Positions 8,547 to 15,816 of a DNA stretch of 64,000 nucleotides are shown piece by piece; the stretch's first letter is position 1; each line of letters begins with the position of its first letter. Source of the DNA: Streptomyces hygroscopicus (lineage in GTDB: Bacteria > Actinomycetota > Actinomycetes > Streptomycetales > Streptomycetaceae). The DNA lies in the NCBI GenBank assembly GCA_002021875.1, contig CP018627.1, positions 2,108,001 through 2,172,000 of the forward strand, in the 5' to 3' direction. The notes under the pieces were generated by a model. That model was not told the DNA's origin, did not search any database, and saw nothing but the letters and a program-made list of their open reading frames with translations. A program made the translations under genes and the position numbers.

Positions 8547-9524
8547 ATGGAGAAGCGTCACATCGCGTTCGCCGGGGTGTCGGTAGCGATGGTTCTGCTG
8601 ACGGCGGCTTGCGGCAGCAGCAAGGACAACTCCGCGGGCAGCGCCAACGTGCAGCCGGCGGGTGGCAGTCAGACCGTGGGCGCGGGGGCCTCCGCGTCGG
8701 CGGGCGCGGGCGCGGTGGCCGGCGCGACCGGCGGGTACGAGGCGGGCGGCGACACCGGTGCCGGCGCGGGCGGCGAGGCCGGGCGCACCGGTCCGGCGAA
8801 GCAGCTGGCGGTCAAGGAGGACGCCAAGCTGGGCAAGTTCGTCACCGACAGCAAGGGCTGGACCCTCTACCGGTTCGACGAGGACACCCCCAAGCCCGCC
8901 AAGTCCAACTGCAACGACGACTGCGCCACCAAGTGGCCCGCGGTGCCCGCGGACGACGCCGCGGCCACCACCGGTATCGAAGCGGGCAAGCTGGGCTCGG
9001 TCACCCGCTCCGACGGCACCAAGCAACTGACGCTGGCGGGCTGGCCGGTCTACCGCTTCGCGGGCGACGCCAAGCCGGGTGACACCAAGGGCCAGGGCGT
9101 GGGCGGCACCTGGAACGCGCTGGCGCCCGACGGAAAGCCGGCCGGCAAGACCGCGGCCGCGGACGACAGCCTCCAGCTGATGGTCAACAACAACGCCGAG
9201 CTGGGCAAGATCATCGTGGACGGCGAGGGCATGACCGTCTACCGGTTCGACAAGGACAGCGCCTGGCCGATGAAGACCGGCTGCCTCGGTGCCTGCCTGG
9301 ACACCTGGAAGCCCGTCAAGGCCGTCGACACCACGAAGGTCGCCGGGCTCGACGCCGCGAAGGTCACCTCCTTCAAGCGCCCCGACGGCACCAAGCAGGC
9401 GGCGTTCGACTGCTGGCTGCTGTACACCTTCACCGGGGACAAGAAGCCCGGTGACATCAACGGCCAGGGCGTGAAGGGCACCTGGTTCGCGGTCACCGAC
9501 AAGGGCAAGAAGGCGGGCCAGTAA
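8547..9524 (+). CDS. Lipoprotein with four COG4315-type YxFxxD secreted repeats
   Basis: A 325-residue lipoprotein. The ATG at 8547 is preferred to 8541 because AGAGGG ends right at 8540. The signal peptide ends in a lipobox (LLTAAC). A Gly/Ala-rich linker covers about residues 25-85. Four repeats of the secreted domain of unknown function (PF03640/COG4315) follow, each marked by a YxFxxD motif: LYRFDED, VYRFAGD, VYRFDKD, LYTFTGD. Repeats 1 and 3 also carry paired Cys (CNDDC, CLGAC). This family often occurs beside membrane redox proteins, as here, but its chemistry is unknown. It would sit on the outer face of the membrane and could accept electrons from the reductase-like protein (inference). 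Confidence 0.87.
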   Translation: MEKRHIAFAGVSVAMVLLTAACGSSKDNSAGSANVQPAGGSQTVGAGASASAGAGAVAGATGGYEAGGDTGAGAGGEAGRTGPAKQLAVKEDAKLGKFVTDSKGWTLYRFDEDTPKPAKSNCNDDCATKWPAVPADDAAATTGIEAGKLGSVTRSDGTKQLTLAGWPVYRFAGDAKPGDTKGQGVGGTWNALAPDGKPAGKTAAADDSLQLMVNNNAELGKIIVDGEGMTVYRFDKDSAWPMKTGCLGACLDTWKPVKAVDTTKVAGLDAAKVTSFKRPDGTKQAAFDCWLLYTFTGDKKPGDINGQGVKGTWFAVTDKGKKAGQ

Positions 9525-9615
9525 GACAGACTCCATCACTTACGGTCCACCGCGGCGGGTGGCCCGAGGCCGTCCGGCCCGGGCCGCCCCGCCGGATTTT
9601 CTACGGGAGGTTGAT

Positions 9616-10140
9616 GTGTCACTCGCACTCCGTGCCACCGCGGTCGGCGCGGCCCTGCTGTTCCTGGCCGGCTGCGGTGGAGGCGATCAGGCACACGGGG
9701 CCAAGCACGAGCAGAAGAAGGTGTCCCCCGCCACCAAGGAGTTCGCCAAGCCCGGCAAGCCCGCGCCGCTGACGAAGATCGCCGACGCCATCGGCTGCAA
9801 GGCCACGGTCATCACCGAGGCGGACGAGCTGCGCCAGGGCGCCTGCGGGTCCGGTGGGAAGCGGTTCACGATGGTCACCTTCGCCACCGACAAGGGCCAG
9901 CACGACTGGCTGACGACGTCGAAGGACTACGGGGGGATGTACCTGGTCGGCAAGCGCTGGTCGGTCACCGGCCTGTCCATGAACTCACTGGAGCCCCTGC
10001 GCGAGAAGCTCGGCGGATCCCTCGAGCAGGGGATGTCCCACGGCGCGTCCCATGGCGGGATGAAGCAGGGGGACGGGATGGACGGCATGGAGGGCATGGA
10101 CGGCTCGGCGAGCCATACGGGCCACGACGGGAAGAAGTGA
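9616..10140 (+). CDS. Small lipoprotein with His/Met-rich tail
   Basis: A 174-residue lipoprotein. GTG start with GGGAGG at 9605-9610 and 5-nt spacing. The signal peptide ends in the lipobox LFLAGC. The middle 100 residues are compact with two Cys (IGCKATVI and QGACGSGG), possibly a disulfide. The last 40 residues are rich in Met, His, Gly and Asp (MSHGASHGGMKQ, then GMDGMEGMDG), a composition seen in copper or other metal-binding tails. No family is recognised. Position after the YxFxxD lipoprotein suggests a shared extracellular redox or metal role (inference). Confidence 0.8.
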   Translation: MSLALRATAVGAALLFLAGCGGGDQAHGAKHEQKKVSPATKEFAKPGKPAPLTKIADAIGCKATVITEADELRQGACGSGGKRFTMVTFATDKGQHDWLTTSKDYGGMYLVGKRWSVTGLSMNSLEPLREKLGGSLEQGMSHGASHGGMKQGDGMDGMEGMDGSASHTGHDGKK

Positions 10141-10150
10141 CGCGCGGAAC

Positions 10151-10165
10151 CCGCCGACCAGGCGG
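10151..10165. terminator. Weak hairpin between convergent genes
   Basis: CCGCC and GGCGG form a 5-bp stem around GACCA in the 43-nt gap between the small lipoprotein and the HAD gene. It is short and may not be functional. Confidence 0.3.
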
Positions 10166-10183
10166 TGAGCGTGGGTCAGCCCC

Positions 10184-10861
10184 TCAGGCGGCCCGGGAGT
10201 CCGCCCACTTGACCAGCTCCGGGTCGGCCAGGGTGGAGACCCACACATCCACCGGCGGAGGCTCGTCCACCGGCTTCCGCGGCCCGACGCCGAGCACCCT
10301 CAGTCCGGCGCGCGAGGCGGACAGAAACCCACAGTGGGAGTCCTCCACCGCGAGGGCGTCCTCGGGGGCCGCGCCGCACAGCCGGGCGGCCTCCAGATAG
10401 ACGTCGGGATACGGCTTGGGCCGCACCTGCCCCTCGGGGACCAGCACATGGCCGAAGTACCGCAGCAGCCCGGCCTTGGCGAGCCCGTCCTCGACGACGT
10501 CGCGCGGGCAGTTGCTGGCCACGGCCAGCGGGGCGAACGCCGCCGCCTTCGCGACCAGTTGGGGCGCGCCCGGCATGGTGACCGGGTCCTCGGCCACCAG
10601 TCGGCGGAAGGCGTCCAGGAGTTGTTCGGTCATCTCGTCGGCGAGCTCGGGGCGGCCGGCGAATTCGGCCAGCATACGGCCGCATTCGGTGTAGTGGAGT
10701 CCCTTCGTGCTTTGCGCGAACTCCTCGTCGGGGGCGGTTCCGTGGTTTCTGAGCACCACTTCGCGCGCCTCCACCCAGTGTCGTTCGGAATCCATCAGGG
10801 TGCCGTCGCAGTCGAAGACGATGGCGGCTGGGGTCCATCCGAGAAACTTTTCGGCTGTCAT
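10184..10861 (-). CDS. HAD-family phosphatase of the gamma-butyrolactone locus
   Basis: A 225-residue cytosolic protein with all four HAD motifs: DCDGTLMD (nucleophile Asp near residue 18), VASNCP, KPYPDVYLEAA and VEDSHCG. This is the beta-phosphoglucomutase/phosphatase subfamily. It lies on the same strand as the AfsA-like gene, 274 bp downstream. Gamma-butyrolactone assembly goes through phosphorylated intermediates that must lose phosphate, and HAD genes sit beside afsA homologues in other loci (jadW3 next to jadW1 is an example). Role as the butyrolactone phosphatase is therefore likely but inferred. An inverted repeat at 11012-11037 lies in its promoter region. Confidence 0.8.
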   Translation of the reverse strand: MTAEKFLGWTPAAIVFDCDGTLMDSERHWVEAREVVLRNHGTAPDEEFAQSTKGLHYTECGRMLAEFAGRPELADEMTEQLLDAFRRLVAEDPVTMPGAPQLVAKAAAFAPLAVASNCPRDVVEDGLAKAGLLRYFGHVLVPEGQVRPKPYPDVYLEAARLCGAAPEDALAVEDSHCGFLSASRAGLRVLGVGPRKPVDEPPPVDVWVSTLADPELVKWADSRAA

Positions 10862-11011
10862 CTGTCTGCCGTTCCATGGGAGGTGGAGGAATCGGCGCAG
10901 GGAGTGCCTGTACTTGCGGGGAGCCGCTCAGTGGAAATGTCCTGGCGGCTCGGAAGTGGCGCCGTGCGCCGACCGCTGCTGTCGTACGGGCCGTGAGGTT
11001 CGCCTGCCCGA

Positions 11012-11037
11012 AACATAACGATCACTACGTTAGTTAG
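11012..11037. promoter_or_regulatory. Inverted repeat upstream of the HAD gene, candidate receptor operator
   Basis: AACATAACG (11012-11020) and CGTTAGTT (11028-11035) form an imperfect inverted repeat; TAACG/CGTTA is perfect with a 7-nt spacer. The shape (AACATA.. to ..GTTxGTT) resembles autoregulatory elements bound by ArpA-type receptors. It lies in the 274-bp gap between the AfsA-like gene and the HAD gene, which both read leftward, so it would act on the HAD gene. The resemblance was judged by eye. Confidence 0.5.
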
Positions 11038-11135
11038 ATGACCCGCGGTAAGCAAGGGGTCACTCAGTGTCGGCGATTTGTTCGTCGTTCAGGCCGTTCG
11101 TCGCCCATGAGTTCGTCGCACAGAGTGTTCGTCGC

Positions 11136-12068
11136 TCAGAGGTACTGGAGCACGCCGACCGCCGTGCAGATATCGGCCTGGCGCAGCCGGAAGACGCACG
11201 TCCGGCCGTGGGAGGTGCACTCGACCACGGCCGGCGGAAACGACTCGGTGAAGCGGATCGCCTTCATGCGGCAGGCGACGGGCCGGGTCAGCGTCCCGCC
11301 GGTGGCCAGCGCCGCCGCCTGACGGGCGCCCTCCAGCAGTACCAGGCCCGGCACATGGTCGCTCCAGTGGTCGAAGAAGAACGGATGGCGGGGGTCGGCG
11401 GGGTCGAGGTAGACCACTCCCCCGTCCTGTACCACCAGCACGTCCCGGGCCGCGGGAACGGCCAGTTGCGCAGGTGAGGGCCGTACCGCGGCGCGCAGCC
11501 TGCGGCGCGCGGTGTGTCCGTGGAAGGCGGACCGGGTCTCCGCGTAGGCCGTGCCGTCGAGGAAGCGCGCGGTGCCCCCGGCCCAGGCGAAGAGCTTGCC
11601 GCCCGCGGACAGCACGACATCCAGCCGCATCCCGGAGACGAAGCGTCCGCAGGGGGTGGTGCGGATGTCGGTGACGGCGGCCCGGCAGGTGATGTCGGAG
11701 GCACCGTACGGCGCCCGGGGCTCGGTCTCGGGGTCCAGCCGGTAGGAGATGTCCCGGATCAGGAAGTGCGCCCCCGCGGGCACCGCGTAGTACTGCGTGG
11801 GGATGTAGATCCCCAGCTCGCGCAGGGTTTCCGCGATCATCAGCGGATGGTGGCGGCCGTCTCCGCCGTGCGGGAAGGTGGGATGGGACCGCGGCCACTG
11901 GGCGGCGGCCTCGAACCGGTTGTCACCGTGCGTACGCACGTCGGTGAGCAGCACCTCGGCCACCGAGACCCGGTGCACCGCCTCCCGCGCCACGGTGCGG
12001 GACCAGCTGAGCGGCCGCCCGGTGGGACCGGACGGCTCCGAAAGGCCATGAGCCTCACGAACGATCAC
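11136..12068 (-). CDS. AfsA/ScbA-type gamma-butyrolactone synthase
   Basis: A 310-residue cytosolic enzyme of the A-factor biosynthesis family. It shows two AfsA (hot-dog fold) repeats. The first covers about residues 30-165, with VAEVLLTD, ETLRELGIYIPTQYYAVP and FLIRDISYRL. The second runs from about residue 200 to the end, with HPFFFDHWSDHVPGLVLLEG and RPVACRMKAIRFTESFPP. AfsA condenses a beta-ketoacyl chain with dihydroxyacetone phosphate to start gamma-butyrolactone synthesis. The receptor gene diverges 110 bp away, the classical arrangement. The GTG start has no useful ribosome site, but TAGTAT lies exactly 6 nt upstream, so the mRNA is probably leaderless. Confidence 0.92.
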   Translation of the reverse strand: MIVREAHGLSEPSGPTGRPLSWSRTVAREAVHRVSVAEVLLTDVRTHGDNRFEAAAQWPRSHPTFPHGGDGRHHPLMIAETLRELGIYIPTQYYAVPAGAHFLIRDISYRLDPETEPRAPYGASDITCRAAVTDIRTTPCGRFVSGMRLDVVLSAGGKLFAWAGGTARFLDGTAYAETRSAFHGHTARRRLRAAVRPSPAQLAVPAARDVLVVQDGGVVYLDPADPRHPFFFDHWSDHVPGLVLLEGARQAAALATGGTLTRPVACRMKAIRFTESFPPAVVECTSHGRTCVFRLRQADICTAVGVLQYL

Positions 12069-12071
12069 CTT

Positions 12072-12092
12072 AAAATACTAATAATGTTTGAC
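12072..12092. promoter_or_regulatory. ARE-like operator overlapping the AfsA-gene -10 box
   Basis: AAAATAC (12072-12078) and GTTTG (12086-12090) are spaced like the two halves of gamma-butyrolactone autoregulatory elements (AACATAC...GTTTGTT type). The site covers the -10 hexamer TAGTAT of the leftward AfsA-like gene (12075-12080). A bound receptor would block that promoter. A separate GGTCGGT half-site is at 12114-12120 on the minus strand. The match was judged by eye. Confidence 0.5.
12075..12080 (-). promoter_or_regulatory. -10 box TAGTAT, leaderless-type start
   Basis: TAGTAT on the minus strand is followed by six bases and then the GTG of the AfsA-like gene. Transcription would start at or next to the start codon. 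No clear -35 box is present. Confidence 0.55.
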
Positions 12093-12178
12093 CTGTCTCG
12101 CCTCATCACCATCACCGACCGAAAGTCCGCTAAGTTCTCCCCGTCACATCCGACGGGCTGCTGAAGGACGGCGAACAC

Positions 12179-12820
12179 GTGCAAGAACGGGCCGAGCAAA
12201 CACGCCGATCCCTTCTGGAGGCCGCCGCGTTCCTTTTCAACGAACGGGGATACGCCGGCACGAGCATCAGCGACATCACCTCCCGGTCCGGGCACACCAG
12301 CGGCGCCATCTATTTCCATTACACGAGCAAGGAAAGACTCGCGCTCGCCGTGGTGGAGGAGCACTTCGCCACCTGGCCCCCGCTGATCGAGCGCTACACC
12401 GCCCTCGACGCGCCGCCCCTGGAGCAACTCGTGCGGCTCAGCTTCGCGGTGGCCCGCGCCTTCCGCGATGACCTCCTGGTCCGGGCCGGAGCCCGGCTGT
12501 GGACCGAGCGCACCCTGATCGAGGCGCCCATGCCACCGCCCTTCGTGGGGTGGATGGACGCCGTGGGGCAGATGATGGAGAAGGCGCGGGCCGAGGGCGA
12601 TCTGGCCCCGCATGTCGATCCGCTGCCCGCCGCCCGGACCGTCGTCTTCGCCTTCTTCGGGCTGCACACCATCTCCGAGGCCCTCGACGGGCGGCGGCTG
12701 GTCGAGGACCATCTGGCCGATCTGTGGACCCTGCTGCTGCCCTCGCTCCAGGCCCGGCCCGGGGACACCGCGAGGCTGCTGGCGCTCGCCCGCCCGGGCA
12801 CCCCGCCCCCGTCAGAGTGA
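12179..12820 (+). CDS. ArpA/ScbR-type gamma-butyrolactone receptor (TetR family)
   Basis: A 213-residue protein; GTG start with GAAGGA about 10 nt upstream. Residues 5-50 are a TetR DNA-binding domain (LLEAAAFLFNERGYAGTSI, then GAIYFHYTSKERLALAVVEEH). The sequence FHYTSKERLA is typical of butyrolactone receptors. The rest is the ligand domain, with Trp residues (FATWPPLIERY, ARLWTERTLIEAP, GWMDAVGQMM) like those lining the butyrolactone pocket. Family members repress their own gene and neighbouring genes until the signal binds. It could also be a pseudo-receptor (ScbR2 type). The last 9 nt overlap the end of the convergent SDR gene. Confidence 0.9.
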   Translation: MQERAEQTRRSLLEAAAFLFNERGYAGTSISDITSRSGHTSGAIYFHYTSKERLALAVVEEHFATWPPLIERYTALDAPPLEQLVRLSFAVARAFRDDLLVRAGARLWTERTLIEAPMPPPFVGWMDAVGQMMEKARAEGDLAPHVDPLPAARTVVFAFFGLHTISEALDGRRLVEDHLADLWTLLLPSLQARPGDTARLLALARPGTPPPSE

Positions 12821-13495
12821 GGCGCCCGCGCACATCACCAGCGTCTGCCCGGTGACCGCGCCGCCCTCCGGGCCCAGCAGGAACGACGTCAGGCCCGCCA
12901 CCTCCTCGGGCCGGACGAGCCGGCCCAGCGGTGGCATCACCGGCGGGGTGCCGCTGCGGCCGGGGTCGCGCAGCATGGGGGTGTCCGTGGGCCCCGGCGC
13001 CACCACGTTCACCGTGACCGCCCGGGGCGCCAGCTCGGCCGCCCAGGACCGGGCCAGGGCGGGCAGCGCCGCCTTGGTGGCGGCGTACTGGCTCTTGCCC
13101 GGGACGCCCGTCATCGTCCGGCTGCCCACCAGCACCACCCGGCCGCCGTCCGCCACCCGGTCCACCAGCGTGTCGACCAGGACGCCCGCCGCCTGCACAT
13201 GGATCCGCCACATGAGGGACCCGTCCTCGGGCGCCAGCTCCCCCAGCCGCGCCGAGCGCTGAACGCCCGCCGCGTGCACGATCGCGTCCACCCCGGACAC
13301 CGGGGCCAGCACCTCGGGGAGGTCCTCCGGCCGGGACAGATCGGCCGGGATCCAGTGCAGTCCCGCGACCGGGTGCGCGGGGGCCGTACGGCTGATCCCG
13401 GTGATCCGCCACCCCTGGTCCAGCAGCCGGGTGGCGATCGCGGCGCCGATACCGGAGCTGACACCGGTGACCACGGCGTGGCGGGGCTCAGGCAT
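12812..13495 (-). CDS. Short-chain dehydrogenase/reductase
   Basis: A 227-residue classical SDR: cofactor motif TGVSSGIG near residue 10, HAAGVQ (NAG-like), catalytic Ser in VGSRTMTG and YAATK. The C-terminus VTGQTLVMCAG is typical. Two roles fit. The gene overlaps the sialidase-like gene by 8 nt, so it is the last gene of that operon and could oxidise or reduce a sugar. It also abuts the gamma-butyrolactone receptor, and 6-keto reduction in butyrolactone pathways (BarS1, ScbB) is done by SDRs. The overlap favours the operon role, the position the other. Confidence 0.82.
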   Translation of the reverse strand: MPEPRHAVVTGVSSGIGAAIATRLLDQGWRITGISRTAPAHPVAGLHWIPADLSRPEDLPEVLAPVSGVDAIVHAAGVQRSARLGELAPEDGSLMWRIHVQAAGVLVDTLVDRVADGGRVVLVGSRTMTGVPGKSQYAATKAALPALARSWAAELAPRAVTVNVVAPGPTDTPMLRDPGRSGTPPVMPPLGRLVRPEEVAGLTSFLLGPEGGAVTGQTLVMCAGASL

Positions 13496-14693
13496 CGGCC
13501 GCCCAATCCGGTGTGACCCGCACGTACTTGATGGCCCGGCGGTGGTAGGTGTAGGCGATGTGCAGCGTGCCGTCGGAGCCCTGCCGGATGGTGGGGTAGG
13601 ACAGCTCGCGGTTGAGCCGGTCGCGTGAGTTGTTGGTCAGGCAGTGGCCGTCGCCGGTGTCCAGATCGCGCCGTACGGGCCAGGTCAGGCCGTTGTCGGA
13701 GGACAGCGCGAGAGTCATCGGGGCACGCGGCGCACCCCAGAAGGCACCGGGTACCGCGTCGTCCCGCGTGGCGGCCGGGGCGGGGGGCTCGCCGGTCCTC
13801 CCCTCGTCGTCGATCTCGTCGTAGAGGGAGACGCGGCGGGCCGTGGCGTCCGCCCGGCTGCTGTGGTTGTAGACCAGCGCGAGCCGCCCGTCGGCGAGCG
13901 GGACGTACTGCACGGAGGAGTTGTTGTTGGGCAGTTCGGTGCGGACCGGCTCGCTCCAGGTCTCCCCGCCGTCGGCGCTGTGCGAGCGGTACACCGCGTC
14001 CGCCCAGCGGCTGCGGAAGAGGGCCAGCACGGTGGTGTCCGGCAGTTGGTGGACGTTCATGTGCACACAGCCCGTCGAGCCGGGCACCGGCCGCTCGCGC
14101 CAGGTCCGCCCCTGGTCGTCGCTGATCATCACCGCGCTGGTGTCGTGGTCGCCGACCCACTTGACCCCGGGGGTGGCCACGCAGTGGAACACCGGCAGCA
14201 GCCACCGCCCGGAGTCCAGGACGGCCACCGGCTGACGGATGAACACCCCGCCCGCCTCGGTGGCCGGGAAGAGCGTGCGCGGCGCGTCCCAGGTGGCGCC
14301 CGCGTCGGCGGACACCCGCAGCCGGACCTCCGCCGTGTCCTGGTCGCCCGCCCGCTGGGCGGTGTAGAGCAGCCACAGCTCCCCGGCCGGGGTGGGGAAC
14401 AGCAGCGGGTTCTGCTCCGAGCGGGTGTCGTCGCCGGAGAGCCGGACCGGCTCGGTCCAGGCGCCGGAGCCCGGGGCGAGCCGGGAGAACCACACGGAGA
14501 TGTCCGGTACGCCCTCCTGCGTGCCGCCGAACCACACACAGCCGAGGTCCCCTCCCGGCAGCACGGTGAGGTTCGCGGCGTGGTTCTGGACGGCGGGCGC
14601 CGGCAGGAACGCCTCCTGGCGCGCCGGGTCGCCCGGGCGCGGCCGGAGCCGTCCGTCGGTCGGCGGCATCGCGGTGTCATGGTCGGCGGTCAT
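13488..14693 (-). CDS. Cytoplasmic sialidase-like protein (BNR/Asp-box family)
   Basis: A 401-residue six-bladed propeller protein. Four Asp boxes (S-x-D-x-G-x-T-W) are visible: SADAGATWD, SDDQGRTWRE, SADGGETWSE, SSDNGLTWPV. FGGTQEGVPDISVWFSR and the later RNRELSYPTI/YTYHRRAIKYV segments match the predicted-neuraminidase group COG4692. There is no signal peptide, so the protein acts inside the cell on an imported substrate. The start at 14693 is preferred because AGGAG lies 10 nt upstream; the ATG at 14711 has none. The gene belongs to the operon of an oligopeptide-type ABC importer. Whether it cleaves sialic acid or another sugar acid cannot be told from sequence. Confidence 0.85.
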   Translation of the reverse strand: MTADHDTAMPPTDGRLRPRPGDPARQEAFLPAPAVQNHAANLTVLPGGDLGCVWFGGTQEGVPDISVWFSRLAPGSGAWTEPVRLSGDDTRSEQNPLLFPTPAGELWLLYTAQRAGDQDTAEVRLRVSADAGATWDAPRTLFPATEAGGVFIRQPVAVLDSGRWLLPVFHCVATPGVKWVGDHDTSAVMISDDQGRTWRERPVPGSTGCVHMNVHQLPDTTVLALFRSRWADAVYRSHSADGGETWSEPVRTELPNNNSSVQYVPLADGRLALVYNHSSRADATARRVSLYDEIDDEGRTGEPPAPAATRDDAVPGAFWGAPRAPMTLALSSDNGLTWPVRRDLDTGDGHCLTNNSRDRLNRELSYPTIRQGSDGTLHIAYTYHRRAIKYVRVTPDWAADA

Positions 14694-14787
14694 GGGCGCC
14701 GGGCTCCTCATGGTTGCGGTGGTACGGGGATGTCTGCGGCCGGGCGGGCCCTGGGCCCTCCGGGAAGGGGCGGGAAAGGCCGGGGAG

Positions 14788-15816
14788 CTACCGGTTGTAC
14801 GCGGGCATCGGGCCCCTGAGCTTTGCGCCCACCTCGTCGCACGCCGCCGTCACATCCGCCGGAAGGGGGCCCGCGGTCGCGGCGGCCAGATTGGCGCGGA
14901 GGTGTTCCACGCGGGAGCCGCCGAGCAGCAGCGCGTCCACCCCGTCCCGGCCGAGCAGCCAGCGCAGCGAGAGGTCGACGAGCGGGATGCCCGCCTCCTC
15001 GGCGATCCCGGACAGGGTCCGTACGGCCTCGAAGAGCCCGGCGTCCCAGTAACGCTGCCGGTACATGGCGGCCACCCGGGAGTCGCCGAAGCGGCCCGAC
15101 TCCGGCTGCTCCTCGAAGGTATGACGGCCCGTCAGCAGCCCGCCGCCGAGCGGGTTGTAGACCATGGTGCGCAGTCCGCTGGTGGCCGCGTACGCCGCGT
15201 ATTCCATGTATTCCTCCTCGATGCGCCGCGCCAGCAGGTTGTAGAGCTGCTGGGCCACCACCGGGCGCGGCGCGCCGACCCGTTCGGCGGTGTGGGTGAT
15301 CTCGGCGATCTGCCAGGCGGCGTAGTTGGAGACGCCCAGCGCCCGGATCTTGCCCTCGGCGACGAACTCGGCGACCGTGCCCAGCGTCTCCTCCAGCGGC
15401 GTGGAGCGGTCGGGCTGGTGCAGATGGAACAGGTCGACATGGTCGGTGCCCAGGCGGCGCAGGCTGCCTTCGAGGGCCGCGCGCATCCCGCGCGCGGACA
15501 GCGGTGAGTGGTCGCCTGCGTCGGGGTGCGGCATACCGGCCTTGGTGGCGAGCACGATCCGGTCGCGGCGGCCGGGGAGCAGCTCGGCCAGGATCGTCTC
15601 GGTGGTGCCGCCCGCGTAGGCGTTCGCGGTGTCCACCCCGGTCACCCCGGCGTCCAGCGCGGTGTCCAGCATCGCGGCGGCGCCCGCGCGGTCCACCGTG
15701 TCGCCGAAGGTCATGGTGCCCAGCACCAGCCGCGAGAGCGGCACCGGGATCCCCGGCAGGGCGACCCCGCCGGGCGACGCCTGGGTGGTGGTGTGGGGCT
15801 GCGGATGCGCGTTCAC
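14788..15816 (-). CDS. Aldo/keto reductase
   Basis: A 342-residue TIM-barrel oxidoreductase. The catalytic tetrad is visible: Asp and Tyr in DTANAYAGG, Lys in LATKAGMP, His in LFHLHQPD. The cofactor end GGSRVEHLRANLAA fits NADP-dependent members of the AKR11/12 type. Its GTG start overlaps the preceding ATPase stop by 4 nt, so it is translationally coupled to the transporter. It probably reduces or oxidises a sugar or sugar acid released from the imported substrate (inference). Confidence 0.9.
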   Translation of the reverse strand: MNAHPQPHTTTQASPGGVALPGIPVPLSRLVLGTMTFGDTVDRAGAAAMLDTALDAGVTGVDTANAYAGGTTETILAELLPGRRDRIVLATKAGMPHPDAGDHSPLSARGMRAALEGSLRRLGTDHVDLFHLHQPDRSTPLEETLGTVAEFVAEGKIRALGVSNYAAWQIAEITHTAERVGAPRPVVAQQLYNLLARRIEEEYMEYAAYAATSGLRTMVYNPLGGGLLTGRHTFEEQPESGRFGDSRVAAMYRQRYWDAGLFEAVRTLSGIAEEAGIPLVDLSLRWLLGRDGVDALLLGGSRVEHLRANLAAATAGPLPADVTAACDEVGAKLRGPMPAYNR

